From NCBI GenBank assembly GCA_964597685.1, contig CAZQZC010000001.1:1-40799 (forward strand): a stretch of DNA of 40,799 bases. The letters run 5' to 3'. This document shows, piece after piece, positions 32,253 to 40,799 of this stretch. The DNA is from JBCBTJ01 sp964597685 (GTDB taxonomy: Bacteria; Pseudomonadota; Alphaproteobacteria; Caulobacterales; Hyphomonadaceae). The notes beneath the pieces were generated by a model, which saw nothing but the letters and a program-made list of their open reading frames with translations, searched no databases and was not told the origin of the DNA. Position 1 is the first letter of the stretch, and each line of letters begins with the position of its first letter. The translations under genes and the position numbers were made by a program.

Positions 32253-33281
32253 ATGGCCCTCGGCAATACGTTATCCATCGATGCGATGGGCGGCGACGAT
32301 GCGCCGCGTGTCGTCATAGATGGACTGGCGGCGTTCTCTGAACAGCGCGCCGACGTCTTGTTTCAGCTTCACGGAGACGAAGCCCGTCTCAAACCTATGC
32401 TCGACGACGCGCCGTCGCTCGCAAAGCGCTGCGAGATCGTCCACACCGACATTTCGGTCGATATGGCTGAAAAGCCGTCCCAAGCGCTCAAAAAGGCGCG
32501 CGGCAGCAGCATGTGGAATGCGATCGAATCGGTGCGCGCCGGCGACGCGCAATCGGCGATCTCGGCCGGCAACACCGGCGCACTGATGGCGATGTCCATG
32601 TTGGCGCTGCGCAAAATGAAGGGTGTGCACCGGCCCGGCATGACGGCGCTGTGGCCGACCATTACCGGGACCAGCGTCATCCTCGACGTTGGCGCCAACT
32701 TAGAGGCCGACGCCTCGCAATTGGTGACCTTCGCGATCATGGGCGAAGCCTATGCGCGGGCAATTTTCGGCGTTGAGCGCCCCACGGTCGGTCTCTTGAA
32801 CATTGGCAGCGAAGAAATGAAGGGTCACGAGGAGATTCGCGCCGCCGCCGCGATCTTGGCCGACAATTCTCTGGATCTGAATTATCAGGGCTTCGTCGAA
32901 GGCGACGACATTTCCAAAGGCGTGGTCGACGTGGTGGTCACCGACGGGTTCACGGGAAATGTCGCGATTAAGACAGCGGAAGGCACGGCGCGGATGTTCG
33001 CACACTTCATGAAGGCCGCCTTCGGATCCGGACCTGCGGCGATGACCGGCGCCTTGCTCGCGCGGCCTGGTTTGAAGACATTACGTACGAAACTTAACCC
33101 GGCCCGAGCGAACGGCGCCGTCCTGCTCGGCCTCAACGGATTGGTCGTGAAAAGCCATGGCGGGACGGATGCAGAGGGCTATGCCAACGCCCTGAGGGTC
33201 GCCGCCGATCTAGCCAACAGCCATTATGTCGAAGAGGTCGCCGCCAGCCTGTCCAAAATCGGATCGGCGCGCGCGGCATGA
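32253..33281 (+). CDS. plsX: Phosphate acyltransferase PlsX
   Basis: A 342-residue enzyme that converts acyl-ACP to acyl-phosphate for phospholipid synthesis. It begins NTLSIDAMGGDDAPRVVIDG. Further visible are SAISAGNTGALMAMSML, RPGMTALWPTITGTSVILDVGAN, VGLLNIGSEEMKGHE and VVVTDGFTGNVAIKTAEG. The open frame extends 23 codons up, but the ATG at 32253 follows GGAAAGG and fits the family N-terminus. It overlaps fabH by 4 nt (ATGA), and plsX-fabH is a classical operon. Confidence 0.96.
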   Translation: MALGNTLSIDAMGGDDAPRVVIDGLAAFSEQRADVLFQLHGDEARLKPMLDDAPSLAKRCEIVHTDISVDMAEKPSQALKKARGSSMWNAIESVRAGDAQSAISAGNTGALMAMSMLALRKMKGVHRPGMTALWPTITGTSVILDVGANLEADASQLVTFAIMGEAYARAIFGVERPTVGLLNIGSEEMKGHEEIRAAAAILADNSLDLNYQGFVEGDDISKGVVDVVVTDGFTGNVAIKTAEGTARMFAHFMKAAFGSGPAAMTGALLARPGLKTLRTKLNPARANGAVLLGLNGLVVKSHGGTDAEGYANALRVAADLANSHYVEEVAASLSKIGSARAA

Positions 33282-34249
33282 GCCTTCGATCGATCATCGT
33301 CGGTGTCGGCGGATATCTCCCGGAACGGATCCTGACGAATCATGACCTGTCGAAAATGGTCGATACGTCAGACGAATGGATCGTCGCGCGAACCGGCATT
33401 TCTGAACGCAGGATCGCCGCCGACGGTGAAATGACATCTGATCTCGCCGCCGCCGCCACCAATGCGGCGCTCGCCAACGCGGGACTGACGGCGGGCGATT
33501 TGGACCTCATCGTGCTTGCCACGACGACGCCCGATCAGACGTTTCCAGCCACCGCAACGGCGGTGCAGGCCAAATTGGGGATGCGTGGCGGCGCGGCGTT
33601 CGATGTCCAGGCTGTCTGCTCGGGATTCCTTTTCGCCCTGGCGACGGCTGACGGCCTTCTGCGCCAGGGTCTGTTCAAGACGGCTGCTGTAATTGGGGCT
33701 GAGACGTTCACACGTCTGCTCGACTGGTCCGACAGGACCACGTGCGTGCTGTTCGGCGACGGCGCAGGCGCTGTGATCTTAAAGGCCGAAGATGCAACAG
33801 AGGGCGCCGCCAGGGGCCTTGTCAGTCACCATATCCGCACGGACGGCTCAAAGAGCGACTTGCTTTTCGTCGACGGAGGGCCCTCGTCAACGGGCACGGT
33901 TGGTCATGTGAAGATGCTTGGAAACCAGGTCTTCAAGCACGCGGTAACCAATATTTCCGCAGCCGTTGAAGCCATCATGGACGAGGCTGGGCTCAAACCC
34001 GACGATGTCGATTGGTTCGTGCCGCACCAGGCCAATCAAAGAATACTGAATGGCGTGGCGAAGAAACTAGGGATTGACGAGGACAAGGTTGTCTCGACTG
34101 TCGCCCGCCATGGCAACACGTCAGCAGCGTCGATTCCCCTTGCGCTTAGCGTCGCCGTCGAGGACGGACGCATCAAGCCCGGAGATGTGATTATCTCCGA
34201 AGCCATGGGCGGCGGATTCTCTTGGGGCGCAAGCCTCTTCACCTTGTAA
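33278..34249 (+). CDS. fabH: 3-oxoacyl-ACP synthase III (FabH)
   Basis: A 323-residue thiolase-fold enzyme that condenses acetyl-CoA with malonyl-ACP to start fatty-acid synthesis. The catalytic triad is visible: Cys114 in FDVQAVCSGFLFAL, His250 in VPHQANQRIL and Asn280 in HGNTSAASIPLAL. GDGAGAVIL and the start SDEWIVARTGISERRI are also typical. It is translated from an ATG overlapping plsX. The stop is 45 nt from ihfA, whose promoter is probably in that AT-rich gap. Confidence 0.97.
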   Translation: MSLRSIIVGVGGYLPERILTNHDLSKMVDTSDEWIVARTGISERRIAADGEMTSDLAAAATNAALANAGLTAGDLDLIVLATTTPDQTFPATATAVQAKLGMRGGAAFDVQAVCSGFLFALATADGLLRQGLFKTAAVIGAETFTRLLDWSDRTTCVLFGDGAGAVILKAEDATEGAARGLVSHHIRTDGSKSDLLFVDGGPSSTGTVGHVKMLGNQVFKHAVTNISAAVEAIMDEAGLKPDDVDWFVPHQANQRILNGVAKKLGIDEDKVVSTVARHGNTSAASIPLALSVAVEDGRIKPGDVIISEAMGGGFSWGASLFTL

Positions 34250-34294
34250 GAATTTCGTTAATATCTTCCGGGCTAACTTTAACCATCGGGAGAG

Positions 34295-34606
34295 ATGAAC
34301 GTGCCAAACCGGGAAAAGACAATTACACGTGCTGAAGTTACGGACGCACTTGTGCAACAGGTGGGGCTAACACGTCAGGAATCGTCCGACATACTCGACC
34401 GGACGCTCGAACTTATAGGCCAGGCGCTGCAAACGAACGGTCAGATGAAACTGTCTCGCTTCGGGAACTTCAGCGTGCGCGAAAAGTCGGCGCGCGAAGG
34501 TCGAAATCCAAAAACCAGGGCGTCCGCTGAGATTTCCGCTCGACGCGTCGTGACATTCAAGCCGTCACCGATGCTCAAGGGCCGTGTCGACGGCGGCGAC
34601 GACTGA
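34295..34606 (+). CDS. ihfA: Integration host factor alpha subunit
   Basis: A 103-residue DNA-bending protein of the HU/IHF family; the alpha subunit pairs with IhfB. Visible are ITRAEVTDALVQQVGLTRQES, the dimer/core KLSRFGNFSVREKSAREGRNP with the intercalating proline region GRNPKT, and VVTFKPSPMLKGRV. It differs from the usual GRNPKTGEE by RNPKTRASAEI. GGGAGAG precedes the ATG. It stands between fabH and a MerR gene, the common alphaproteobacterial order, and could take part in the control of both. Confidence 0.94.
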   Translation: MNVPNREKTITRAEVTDALVQQVGLTRQESSDILDRTLELIGQALQTNGQMKLSRFGNFSVREKSAREGRNPKTRASAEISARRVVTFKPSPMLKGRVDGGDD

Positions 34607-34623
34607 ACCAGAAGGCGAAACGC

Positions 34624-35145
34624 ATGTCTGCAGCTCTTCCCAATACTCAAAAGTCGGCCGACGCATTCCGATCGATCGGCGAGGCCGCGTCGGAGTTGGA
34701 GTTGCCGACCCATGTCCTGCGGTATTGGGAGGGCAAGTTTCCCCAAATTGTCCGCCCAATCAAACGCCCCGATGGGCGGCGGATGTTCCGCCCCGAAGAT
34801 GTCGCTGCTTTGCGGGCCGTAAAGATGCTTGTCCATGAACATGGGTTGACGCTGAAAGGCGCGAAGACGCTGATTGCCGATCAGGGTGTTGGAGCTGTTT
34901 TGAACGGCCACGCCCGACTCGGTCCAACGACGCTGCCGCCTAAAAATTGTGAAGCGCAGCAAGACATAGGTTTGAATGGGCCGTGTGGCGCGCGAGAGCT
35001 TCAGGACACAGTTCGCAGCGCCTTTTCACCCGCTTCAACGCCCGACCTCGGCGTTGAGCCGGTGCAGCGCCTCGAATCTGTGCTTGTTGAAATTACAGAC
35101 TTGAAGCGACGTCTCGACGCCGCGAGGGATAGAAAAGCGGCGTAA
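34624..35145 (+). CDS. MerR-family transcriptional regulator
   Basis: A 173-residue regulator with an N-terminal MerR winged helix: FRSIGEAASELELPTHVLRYWE and GRRMFRPEDVAALRAVKMLVHEHGLTLKGAK. The C-terminal half (residues 90-173) is a poorly conserved linker with a short helix at the end (VQRLESVLVEITDLKRRLDAAR), probably for dimerisation. No metal-binding cysteine pattern is seen. It follows ihfA by 17 nt, a widely kept pairing in alphaproteobacteria; the target genes are not established. An upstream tRNA-Pro follows on the same strand. Confidence 0.92.
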   Translation: MSAALPNTQKSADAFRSIGEAASELELPTHVLRYWEGKFPQIVRPIKRPDGRRMFRPEDVAALRAVKMLVHEHGLTLKGAKTLIADQGVGAVLNGHARLGPTTLPPKNCEAQQDIGLNGPCGARELQDTVRSAFSPASTPDLGVEPVQRLESVLVEITDLKRRLDAARDRKAA

Positions 35146-35150
35146 TCCGT

Positions 35151-35180
35151 TTGCATCTTCAAACATGATGGTTCTATAAC
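35151..35180 (+). promoter_or_regulatory. Possible tRNA-Pro promoter
   Basis: TTGCAT (35151-35156) and TATAAC (35175-35180) are 18 nt apart and end 9 nt before the tRNA. Assignment rests on consensus likeness and position. Confidence 0.45.
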
Positions 35181-35189
35181 CCGCGGCTT

Positions 35190-35267
35190 CGGAGCGTGGC
35201 GCAGCCCGGTTAGCGCACTGGTCTGGGGGACCAGGGGTCGCAGGTTCGAATCCTGCCGCTCCGACCA
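35190..35267 (+). tRNA. tRNA-Pro (anticodon GGG)
   Basis: Full cloverleaf: acceptor CGGAGCG/CGCTCCG, anticodon stem CTGGT/ACCAG with loop CTGGGGG (anticodon GGG), T-arm GCAGG-TTCGAAT-CCTGC, discriminator A and encoded CCA (35265-35267). It decodes CCC and CCU proline codons. Reverse-strand open frames across it are artefacts. Confidence 0.97.
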
Positions 35268-35487
35268 TTGACGGCGCAGATAGTCATAGGGTTTTCGAGG
35301 TTCGAACAGGACTAAGGACCATCCACGTCGTTGAGAAGTTTGAAGTACGGACTCGCTGGGCGTGATCCAGCGCCGCAATTCGACAAAATTTCGCTGAAAA
35401 CTCTTCGTGCCGGGTACCTTCGCCTTCATCGCCTGCTGCTAACGTCACTTCGAGTCAAACCGCCCAGAAAGGGCGACGGGGACGGCG
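35268..35487. other. Non-coding gap of 220 nt between tRNA-Pro and the GGDEF-EAL gene
   Basis: I find no convincing gene, terminator hairpin or repeat here. It is the longest non-coding stretch in the window and should hold the end of the tRNA transcript and the promoter of the following gene. Confidence 0.6.
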
Positions 35488-37878
35488 ATGGACCGATCGG
35501 CATCAGCGATGAACGCGCATCAAATGAGCTTGGAATCCGTCTTCACAGAACCCGAGCTCAATGATGAGCAAGGCAATCTCATTCGGCTGAAGCAATTTGC
35601 ATTGGCGACAATGCTGACGCCCATCATTCTTATGGCCAGTTTGGTCAATTGCGCCGTGATCGTAATGTCGTATTGGGGTGACGCCTCACGGAGCTTGCTT
35701 GGGTTTTGGGCGTTTGCGCATTGTTTCATTTGCGCCGCTTTCTTTCTGATAAGTTTGCGCGAGAAGTCGCTGTTACTGGGCAAGAAGCGGTGCGACGAGC
35801 AGAACATAAACAAGTTCTCCCGCGGCTCGATGGTGTTGGGCTTCCTTTGGGGCGTCGTTCCTGTGATCGTCGTGCCGTATACGGATCCGATGGGGCAAAT
35901 GACGCTCGGCACGATCATGTCGGGCATGCTCTTCGCCAGTGCATTCATGCTGTCGCGTCTTCCGCGCGCGGCGTTCGCCTTTATGGCGACTGTGGTTGTT
36001 GGCTTGGTCGTTTCCTTACTGATCGAGCCAGACCCGCGATCCGATTTTCTAACAATATTGACGTTCACTTACTTTGGCGCGCTCGCGGTTTGTGTGCGAT
36101 GGTCCTTCACACAATACGTCCAGCAGCATCTCGACGCGGCGGCGGTCGCCGAGCAGGGCGAGGTGATCGGGCTCCTGCTTAAAGACTTTGAAGAAAGCAC
36201 GTCCGATTGGCTGTGGCAGACCGATTCCGCAGGCATGCTCCAAGAAATACCATTGACGGTCACTGCGTCGAAGAGCGGCTACGACATTATGGAGTCGGGC
36301 CGCCCTTTGCTGACCCTCTTCAAACCTAACCGAGCGCGGAATGAATTAGAGGCTTGCCTCGCCAGTCGTACGGGGTTTCGTGACGTCGAGCTTCAGGTCG
36401 ACGCCGACGACGGGCCGCGCTGGTGGCTTCTGACGGGCAAGCCATTGTTCAGCAATGGCGAGTTTGTCGGCTTCCGGGGCGTCGCTTCGGACATGACGTC
36501 TAGTAAGAAAAGCGAAGATCAGATCGCTTACATGGCTCACCACGATGGGCTGACGGGACTTCCCAACCGCGCCAACCTTCATGCAGAAATTGAACGCTCC
36601 GTCCAGCGTCCGCCGTCGCCCGGCGTTGATCGCGCGCTGCTGTTGATGGATCTGGACAATTTCAAATGGGTCAATGATACGCTGGGCCACCCGGCTGGAG
36701 ATGAATTGCTGCGCTTGGTGACCCAGCGTCTCTTGAACACGGCTGAAGACCACGACTTTATCGCCCGTCTCGGCGGCGACGAGTTCGCGCTTATTGTCGA
36801 ACGACCCGAGGAAGGCGGCGCGCTGAGCGAATTCCTCGACGATCTGATTGGCTCGTTGTCGGAGCCTTATCACCTCTGGGGATCAACGGCGCAGTGCAGC
36901 GCTAGCATCGGCGTCCGGCCATTCGACGCCTACGCCATGGACGCGCGGACCTTGCTCAAACACGCCGATTTGGCGCTCTACAAGGCCAAGCAAAACGGGC
37001 GTGCTCAGTGGGCTGTGTTTACACAAGATCTGGACGATCGATCGCGTGCGCGCCGGCAATTGGAGGATGATCTCCGAAAAGCGTTGGACCAAGGCGAGCT
37101 CGCCGTCTTCTATCAGCCCTTGATCGATGCGGCGACACAACAAGTGGTCAGCGCTGAAGCGCTGTTGAGGTGGCGGCATCCGACGCGCGGTCTCGTGCAG
37201 CCGACAGAGTTCATCGAGCTCGCCGAAGACACAGGATTGATCACACGCATCGGCGCCTGGACGATCCACAGTGCGATCGAGGCGGCCAACAAGTTTCCGG
37301 ACGGCGTGGGCGTGTCGATCAACATCTCTCCCGTTCAGATTCTCTCTGCGGACTTCATCGCCACGATTGAAGAAGCGCTTGGGAATACAGAATTGTCTTC
37401 AGACCGGGTGGAGTTGGAGATCACAGAATCCGTGTTGATGACCGAGACAGAAACAACGTTCGGCCGTCTTCAGGCGCTCAAAGACCTGGGTGTGAAGATC
37501 GCATTGGACGATTTCGGCACGGGATTCTCATCCCTTTCCTATCTCAGAAGGTTCCCTTTCGACAAAATCAAGATCGATAAATCTTTCATCTCCGACCTTG
37601 AAACGAGCGACGATAGCCGCGCGATCACGATCGCAACACTTGGGTTGGCGAAATCGCTGGGGCTGCGCTGCACCGCCGAGGGCGTTGAAACGGCCTTTCA
37701 GAGCGACTTCCTCCGCGCTCACGGATGCGATGAACTGCAAGGCTTCTTCGTCAGCAGGGCGCAGCCGTTGGAGAATCTCGTTCACTTCCTCGGCGAACGC
37801 CCAGACCCCTCCGCGATCGGCGCCGGCGGCCCAAGGCTTAAGCTTGTTTCAATGGGAAGCGAGTCGGACGTCGGTTAA
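35488..37878 (+). CDS. Membrane GGDEF-EAL protein with PAS-like domain
   Basis: A 796-residue protein for c-di-GMP turnover. About residues 35-215 carry several membrane helices (LATMLTPIILMASLVNCAVIV, FWAFAHCFICAAFFLIS and others). A PAS-like region (about 230-340, with DWLWQTDSAGMLQEI and GFRGVASDMT) follows. The GGDEF domain has RLGGDEFALIV (429-433) and the EAL domain has SAEALLRWRH (Glu557), NISPVQ, LEITESVL, DDFGTGFSSLSYL and TAEGVET. Both catalytic motifs are intact, so both cyclase and phosphodiesterase activity are possible. The autoinhibition site RxxD before GGDEF is absent (EDHD). The ATG at 35488 is used; others at 35509 and 35524 are possible. The PilZ protein at 14415 could be a receptor for its product. 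Confidence 0.95.
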   Translation: MDRSASAMNAHQMSLESVFTEPELNDEQGNLIRLKQFALATMLTPIILMASLVNCAVIVMSYWGDASRSLLGFWAFAHCFICAAFFLISLREKSLLLGKKRCDEQNINKFSRGSMVLGFLWGVVPVIVVPYTDPMGQMTLGTIMSGMLFASAFMLSRLPRAAFAFMATVVVGLVVSLLIEPDPRSDFLTILTFTYFGALAVCVRWSFTQYVQQHLDAAAVAEQGEVIGLLLKDFEESTSDWLWQTDSAGMLQEIPLTVTASKSGYDIMESGRPLLTLFKPNRARNELEACLASRTGFRDVELQVDADDGPRWWLLTGKPLFSNGEFVGFRGVASDMTSSKKSEDQIAYMAHHDGLTGLPNRANLHAEIERSVQRPPSPGVDRALLLMDLDNFKWVNDTLGHPAGDELLRLVTQRLLNTAEDHDFIARLGGDEFALIVERPEEGGALSEFLDDLIGSLSEPYHLWGSTAQCSASIGVRPFDAYAMDARTLLKHADLALYKAKQNGRAQWAVFTQDLDDRSRARRQLEDDLRKALDQGELAVFYQPLIDAATQQVVSAEALLRWRHPTRGLVQPTEFIELAEDTGLITRIGAWTIHSAIEAANKFPDGVGVSINISPVQILSADFIATIEEALGNTELSSDRVELEITESVLMTETETTFGRLQALKDLGVKIALDDFGTGFSSLSYLRRFPFDKIKIDKSFISDLETSDDSRAITIATLGLAKSLGLRCTAEGVETAFQSDFLRAHGCDELQGFFVSRAQPLENLVHFLGERPDPSAIGAGGPRLKLVSMGSESDVG

Positions 37879-37901
37879 ATCGTCCGAAGGGGAAGCGCCG
37901 C

Positions 37902-40601
37902 TCAATCCCCTCCGCCAAAGATTCCCTTTAGGACGTCCCGCGCGCGGTCTTCCGGCTCCTCATCTTCGTCTTCGTCCGTATCGTCAGCGCCCAGGGCCTC
38001 GCCGAGGAGGCCGCCCAGAACATTCTCGACCGACGGCTCCTGCGCCGTATCGTCGTCCTGTTGCGCGCCGCTGCGGGAGGGACGCAGTCCCCCGGTCAAA
38101 CGGTCCAAGGCCTGGGCCTGCAAGCGCTGCGACACCCAGTCCGTGTCGAACGCGGGCGACGGCGACGTCCAGGGACCGGTGAGCCGCAACGGGATGCCCA
38201 AACCGCCAAGATCCAAGCCCAATCCCAGCGATTCCGTCGACCCCACGGCTTCAGTTTCAATTCGGACGTCGAGGGTCTGCGCGCCAAGGTTGATCGTTCC
38301 TGACCCCTTGGCTTTCACGGCGGGACCGTCGACGCTGAGATCGCGGATCCGGCCAACGCCGTTGGAGATGTCCAGCGCGGCGTTCAACGATGTGAAATCT
38401 GTGGCTGACGACGGAGACAACGCCGTCGGAATCGCGCCCGACGTCAGAGCTTGTTGAACGCTGCGGACCAATTGCGCCGCATTCAGACCATTGATCGAAC
38501 CATCGTTCAGCCGCGCCGAGGCTGCGCCGTCGAGATTGGTCATGATCTGTTTGACGCTTGCCCCTCTGGAGGCGACATCCAATGAGATCGCGCCGGTCCC
38601 GGACAAGACGCCAAGCCCAGTAAACGCCTGCAGGGCCTCTTGCATCTGCGCGCCGTCGCCGTTGAATTTCAGCGTGACGCTCGGCGTCGCGCCGCGGATG
38701 TCGACGCCCATCGCGCCCGACCATGCGCCGCCGAAGGATCTGAAGCTGTCCAACGCCGCATCGAAGTCGCCATTGGTGAGCGCGGCTGTCGCTGAAACAT
38801 CCGTCATCCGCATGGTTGAAATGACAAGCGACGGGGTGCGCGCTTTGAGGTCGAGGTTGACCAGATCAAGGGCGGCCAGATCCAATGGTTCGTCGCTCCA
38901 CCCAGATGTTTCCTCCGACGGCCCCATGAACGGCGTCAGATCAAGCGCGTTGAAGGTCATATCCGCGGTTAAGGTGGGACGCGGGCCGTCGAGACGGACG
39001 CCTGCGGCGCCATTGGCCGCGATGTCGTCGAGGGCGAGCGATACATCGGAGACATTTACGGCTGAGAAGGTTCCCGAGGCGTCGCCCGAAACGCTGAACG
39101 TTTTCATGGTCTCGCCAGGCGGCAGCGGCGAGCCGGCGGCGTCGAGCAATCCCCTCAAATCACCGCTTGAGGCCTCGAGGCGGCCGTCCATCCGACCTGC
39201 GCCGCCAAGTCCGATCGAGCCCGAATAGGACGCCGAGAGAACAGGGCTCTCATGGCGTGCATCAAGATTAGATATTGTCAGGGCGTTGAACGGGCCAGAA
39301 ACAGCGCCTGAAACATCGAGCCGCTTCAACGGTCCTGCGCTGGACGCGTCGATCCCCAACGCGTCGATTAAGGCCGCCGCATCGGCGGCGTTCGCCGTAA
39401 ACCGCCCGTCGAGACGACCTGCGTCTGCGAGGGATAGGTCGCCCGAAAAATTTGTTGACATCAAAGGTGAGCGTTGGGTCAACGAATTGACCGACAGGGT
39501 CAGCGAACCTTCGGGTGTTGCGAGGGCGCCTGAAAAGTCGATCTGACCAATCGGCGCGGGGTCGACGGGCAGGGCGTCCTCTAGATTAAGAGCTGCAACA
39601 AGCGCGGCGGTGTCTTCGACCTTGAGCTCGATGTTTCCGGTCGCGAGCGGCGACGCAGCAACGATGACATCCCCGTCGAAGGACGCCGTCATCAGATCGC
39701 CAGCTTGGCGCAAGCGATCGAAGCTGATCGACAAACGGTCGGCGGGGCCGACTACGTCGCCTGCCGCCTGGACGCCGCCAAGCGGCCCCAAATCCACATC
39801 CATATCGACGCCGGCATACGCCGCCAGCGCCGCCAAATTGGGAACGTCCAGAGAGAATGCGCCCTCTGCCGACGGCGTCTCCTGCAAAGTAAAGGCGCCG
39901 TCATATGCGATGTCAGCGAGGTCCGAGGCGAAGTCGAGCGTTATATCCACGGTCTCGCCCGCCAACAGGGCGTTGGGGGAGTCGAGCCTGAGGGAGACGT
40001 CGAACGCGTCGCCATTGAATAGGCCGTCGCCCTCGAAGGAGAGCGGAGAGTCGAATGACTGAACGCTCGCCTCCGCGTTCAAGTTCTCAAGCCTGTACTC
40101 TGTTCCGGCCGTGTGATCGCGATAGGTCACGTTGGCGTTCGTGAGGCGCGCGCGGTCAATACCCGCATTCACCGCACTTGGACCGCCGTCTCCCGTTTCA
40201 GCCGGTTCGTCTCCGTCGCCGAACTCCCAATTTGCACGACCGTCTGTCAGCCGTTCCAGAGAGACCGTGGCGTCTTCGAACGAAATCTCAGCGACTTCAA
40301 CCCTGCCTGAGAATAGCGGAGCAAGCTTGACCGACGCGCGAAGGGCGCCCGCCGAGATCATGTGCTCGTCGGTGAAGCCGTCGGGATTGGACACGAGCAC
40401 GTCCTCGACACGCGCGGCGATGCTCGGCAAGATCGACACGCCAACATCGCCGTTCAACCCAACTTCGCGGCCAAGCGCGTTTTCTGCAGCGGACTCGATC
40501 TGCGCCTTGTATACTTCCTTTGGGATGAAGAAGGGGACAATCGCCGCGGCGGCCAGAAGCAGGCCGACGATCCCGGCCAGGATCAGCGCGATTCGTTTCA
40601 T
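37902..40601 (-). CDS. AsmA-family protein
   Basis: An 899-residue reverse-strand protein with an N-terminal membrane anchor (residues 4-27) and a long periplasmic part rich in beta structure. The N-terminal AsmA signature is seen in YKAQIESAAENALGREVGLNGD, SILPSIAARVEDVLVSNPDG and LFSGRVEVAEISFEDATVSL. The C-terminal AsmA_2 part includes GLGVLSGTGAISLDVASRG and LNDGSINGLNAAQLVRSVQQ. The middle has repeated segments of the form FSGDLSLADAGRLDGRF that recur as YSGSIGLGGAGRMDGRLEA. The family is linked to outer-membrane assembly and lipid transport (TamB/YhdP-like bridge proteins). The C-terminal 30 residues are acidic (DDTDEDEDEEPED). The stop is 23 nt from the convergent GGDEF-EAL gene. Confidence 0.94.
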   Translation of the reverse strand: MKRIALILAGIVGLLLAAAAIVPFFIPKEVYKAQIESAAENALGREVGLNGDVGVSILPSIAARVEDVLVSNPDGFTDEHMISAGALRASVKLAPLFSGRVEVAEISFEDATVSLERLTDGRANWEFGDGDEPAETGDGGPSAVNAGIDRARLTNANVTYRDHTAGTEYRLENLNAEASVQSFDSPLSFEGDGLFNGDAFDVSLRLDSPNALLAGETVDITLDFASDLADIAYDGAFTLQETPSAEGAFSLDVPNLAALAAYAGVDMDVDLGPLGGVQAAGDVVGPADRLSISFDRLRQAGDLMTASFDGDVIVAASPLATGNIELKVEDTAALVAALNLEDALPVDPAPIGQIDFSGALATPEGSLTLSVNSLTQRSPLMSTNFSGDLSLADAGRLDGRFTANAADAAALIDALGIDASSAGPLKRLDVSGAVSGPFNALTISNLDARHESPVLSASYSGSIGLGGAGRMDGRLEASSGDLRGLLDAAGSPLPPGETMKTFSVSGDASGTFSAVNVSDVSLALDDIAANGAAGVRLDGPRPTLTADMTFNALDLTPFMGPSEETSGWSDEPLDLAALDLVNLDLKARTPSLVISTMRMTDVSATAALTNGDFDAALDSFRSFGGAWSGAMGVDIRGATPSVTLKFNGDGAQMQEALQAFTGLGVLSGTGAISLDVASRGASVKQIMTNLDGAASARLNDGSINGLNAAQLVRSVQQALTSGAIPTALSPSSATDFTSLNAALDISNGVGRIRDLSVDGPAVKAKGSGTINLGAQTLDVRIETEAVGSTESLGLGLDLGGLGIPLRLTGPWTSPSPAFDTDWVSQRLQAQALDRLTGGLRPSRSGAQQDDDTAQEPSVENVLGGLLGEALGADDTDEDEDEEPEDRARDVLKGIFGGGD

Positions 40602-40668
40602 TTCGGACGCTCCGGTTGTGACGTGACTAACATAATCGCGCGAAATGAATTCCCAACAACACCATTGC

Positions 40669-40696
40669 TTGACCAGCGGGCTTGGCGCGATTAAAC
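40669..40696 (+). promoter_or_regulatory. Possible tRNA-Asp promoter
   Basis: TTGACC (40669-40674) and TTAAAC (40691-40696) are 16 nt apart and lie 32 nt before the tRNA. The AsmA gene diverges from this region. Assignment by consensus only. Confidence 0.4.
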
Positions 40697-40728
40697 CGCA
40701 GCCTCGCTTCGCAGGAAGCGGCCAATGC

Positions 40729-40799
40729 GCGGGTGTAGCTCAGCTGGTTAGAGTGCCGGCCTGTCACGCCGGAGGTCGCGGGTTCGAGCCCCGTCACTC
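40729..40799 (+). tRNA. tRNA-Asp (anticodon GTC), 3' end cut by window
   Basis: GCGGGTG acceptor strand, D-arm TAGCTCAGCTGGTTAGAG, anticodon stem CCGGC/GCCGG with loop CTGTCAC (anticodon GTC), and T-arm GCGGG-TTCGAGC-CCCGT. The sequence ends in CACTC, which is the first part of the 3' acceptor strand; about two more bases, the discriminator and any CCA lie beyond the window. Confidence 0.95.

Noticed and set aside
35001..35429. Reverse-strand open frames across tRNA-Pro (RQDSNLRPLVPQ and GAAGFEPATPGPP types)
   Set aside because: These are the well-known false proteins made by translating the complement of tRNA genes; they overlap the tRNA cloverleaf.
38491..39228. 245-codon forward frame opposite the AsmA gene
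   Set aside because: It lacks any family pattern and is a GC-rich shadow of the clear reverse-strand AsmA protein, as are the neighbouring forward frames to 40694.

Overview
The window looks like chromosomal DNA of a GC-rich, free-living alphaproteobacterium. The evidence is a 5-aminolevulinate synthase (C4 haem pathway), a MucR/Ros regulator, a CBP3-type ubiquinol-cytochrome c chaperone, and the alphaproteobacterial orders nrdR-ribD-ribE-ribB-ribH-nusB-thiL and bamE-(CBP3)-plsX-fabH-ihfA-merR. I cannot fix the genus; a Caulobacterales- or Parvularculales-like lineage would fit. No phage, insertion sequence, CRISPR array or plasmid gene is visible, and coding is dense (longest non-coding stretch about 220 nt).

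Layout. 1-2311: the 3' end of a TonB-dependent receptor, a terminator and a GH13 lipoprotein, suggesting glucan uptake. 2421-4812: mmsA-mmsB, the end of valine catabolism. 4878-8174: serS, a GNAT acetyltransferase, surE and a pcm-like gene. 8242-11332: yajC-secD-secF. 11416-13234: a lipoprotein of unknown function and a reverse-strand GNAT gene. 13275-16788: an acyl-CoA dehydrogenase, a PilZ protein (reverse), a TauD-like dioxygenase and 3-hydroxyisobutyryl-CoA hydrolase. 16926-19295: a MarR regulator behind an AT-rich leader with an inverted repeat, hemA, and a reverse-strand mucR. 19503-25605: a tightly packed unit, glyA-nrdR-ribD-ribE-ribB-ribH-nusB-thiL. 25726-27870: a membrane H+-pyrophosphatase. 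28042-31086: an exported DUF547 protein and a polyprenol-phosphate-type glycosyltransferase pair. 31083-35145: bamE (reverse), the CBP3 chaperone, plsX-fabH, ihfA and a MerR regulator. 35190-40799: tRNA-Pro(GGG), a GGDEF-EAL membrane protein, an AsmA-family protein (reverse) and a tRNA-Asp(GTC) cut by the window end.

How the genes work together. Four valine-degradation enzymes (acyl-CoA dehydrogenase, hydroxyisobutyryl-CoA hydrolase, mmsB, mmsA) lie in two blocks about 8 kb apart. The riboflavin block is the most unusual: ribD has only its reductase half, and the GTP-cyclohydrolase-II half of the RibBA-like protein has lost its zinc cysteines. The cluster therefore lacks the first two steps of the GTP branch. 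Other departures from family norm are a MucR with only one of the four classical zinc ligands, a pcm-like methyltransferase with an altered active-site loop, and a MarR gene whose ribosome-binding region sits inside an inverted repeat. I see no wholly new multi-gene system; the riboflavin block and the regulators are the best leads.
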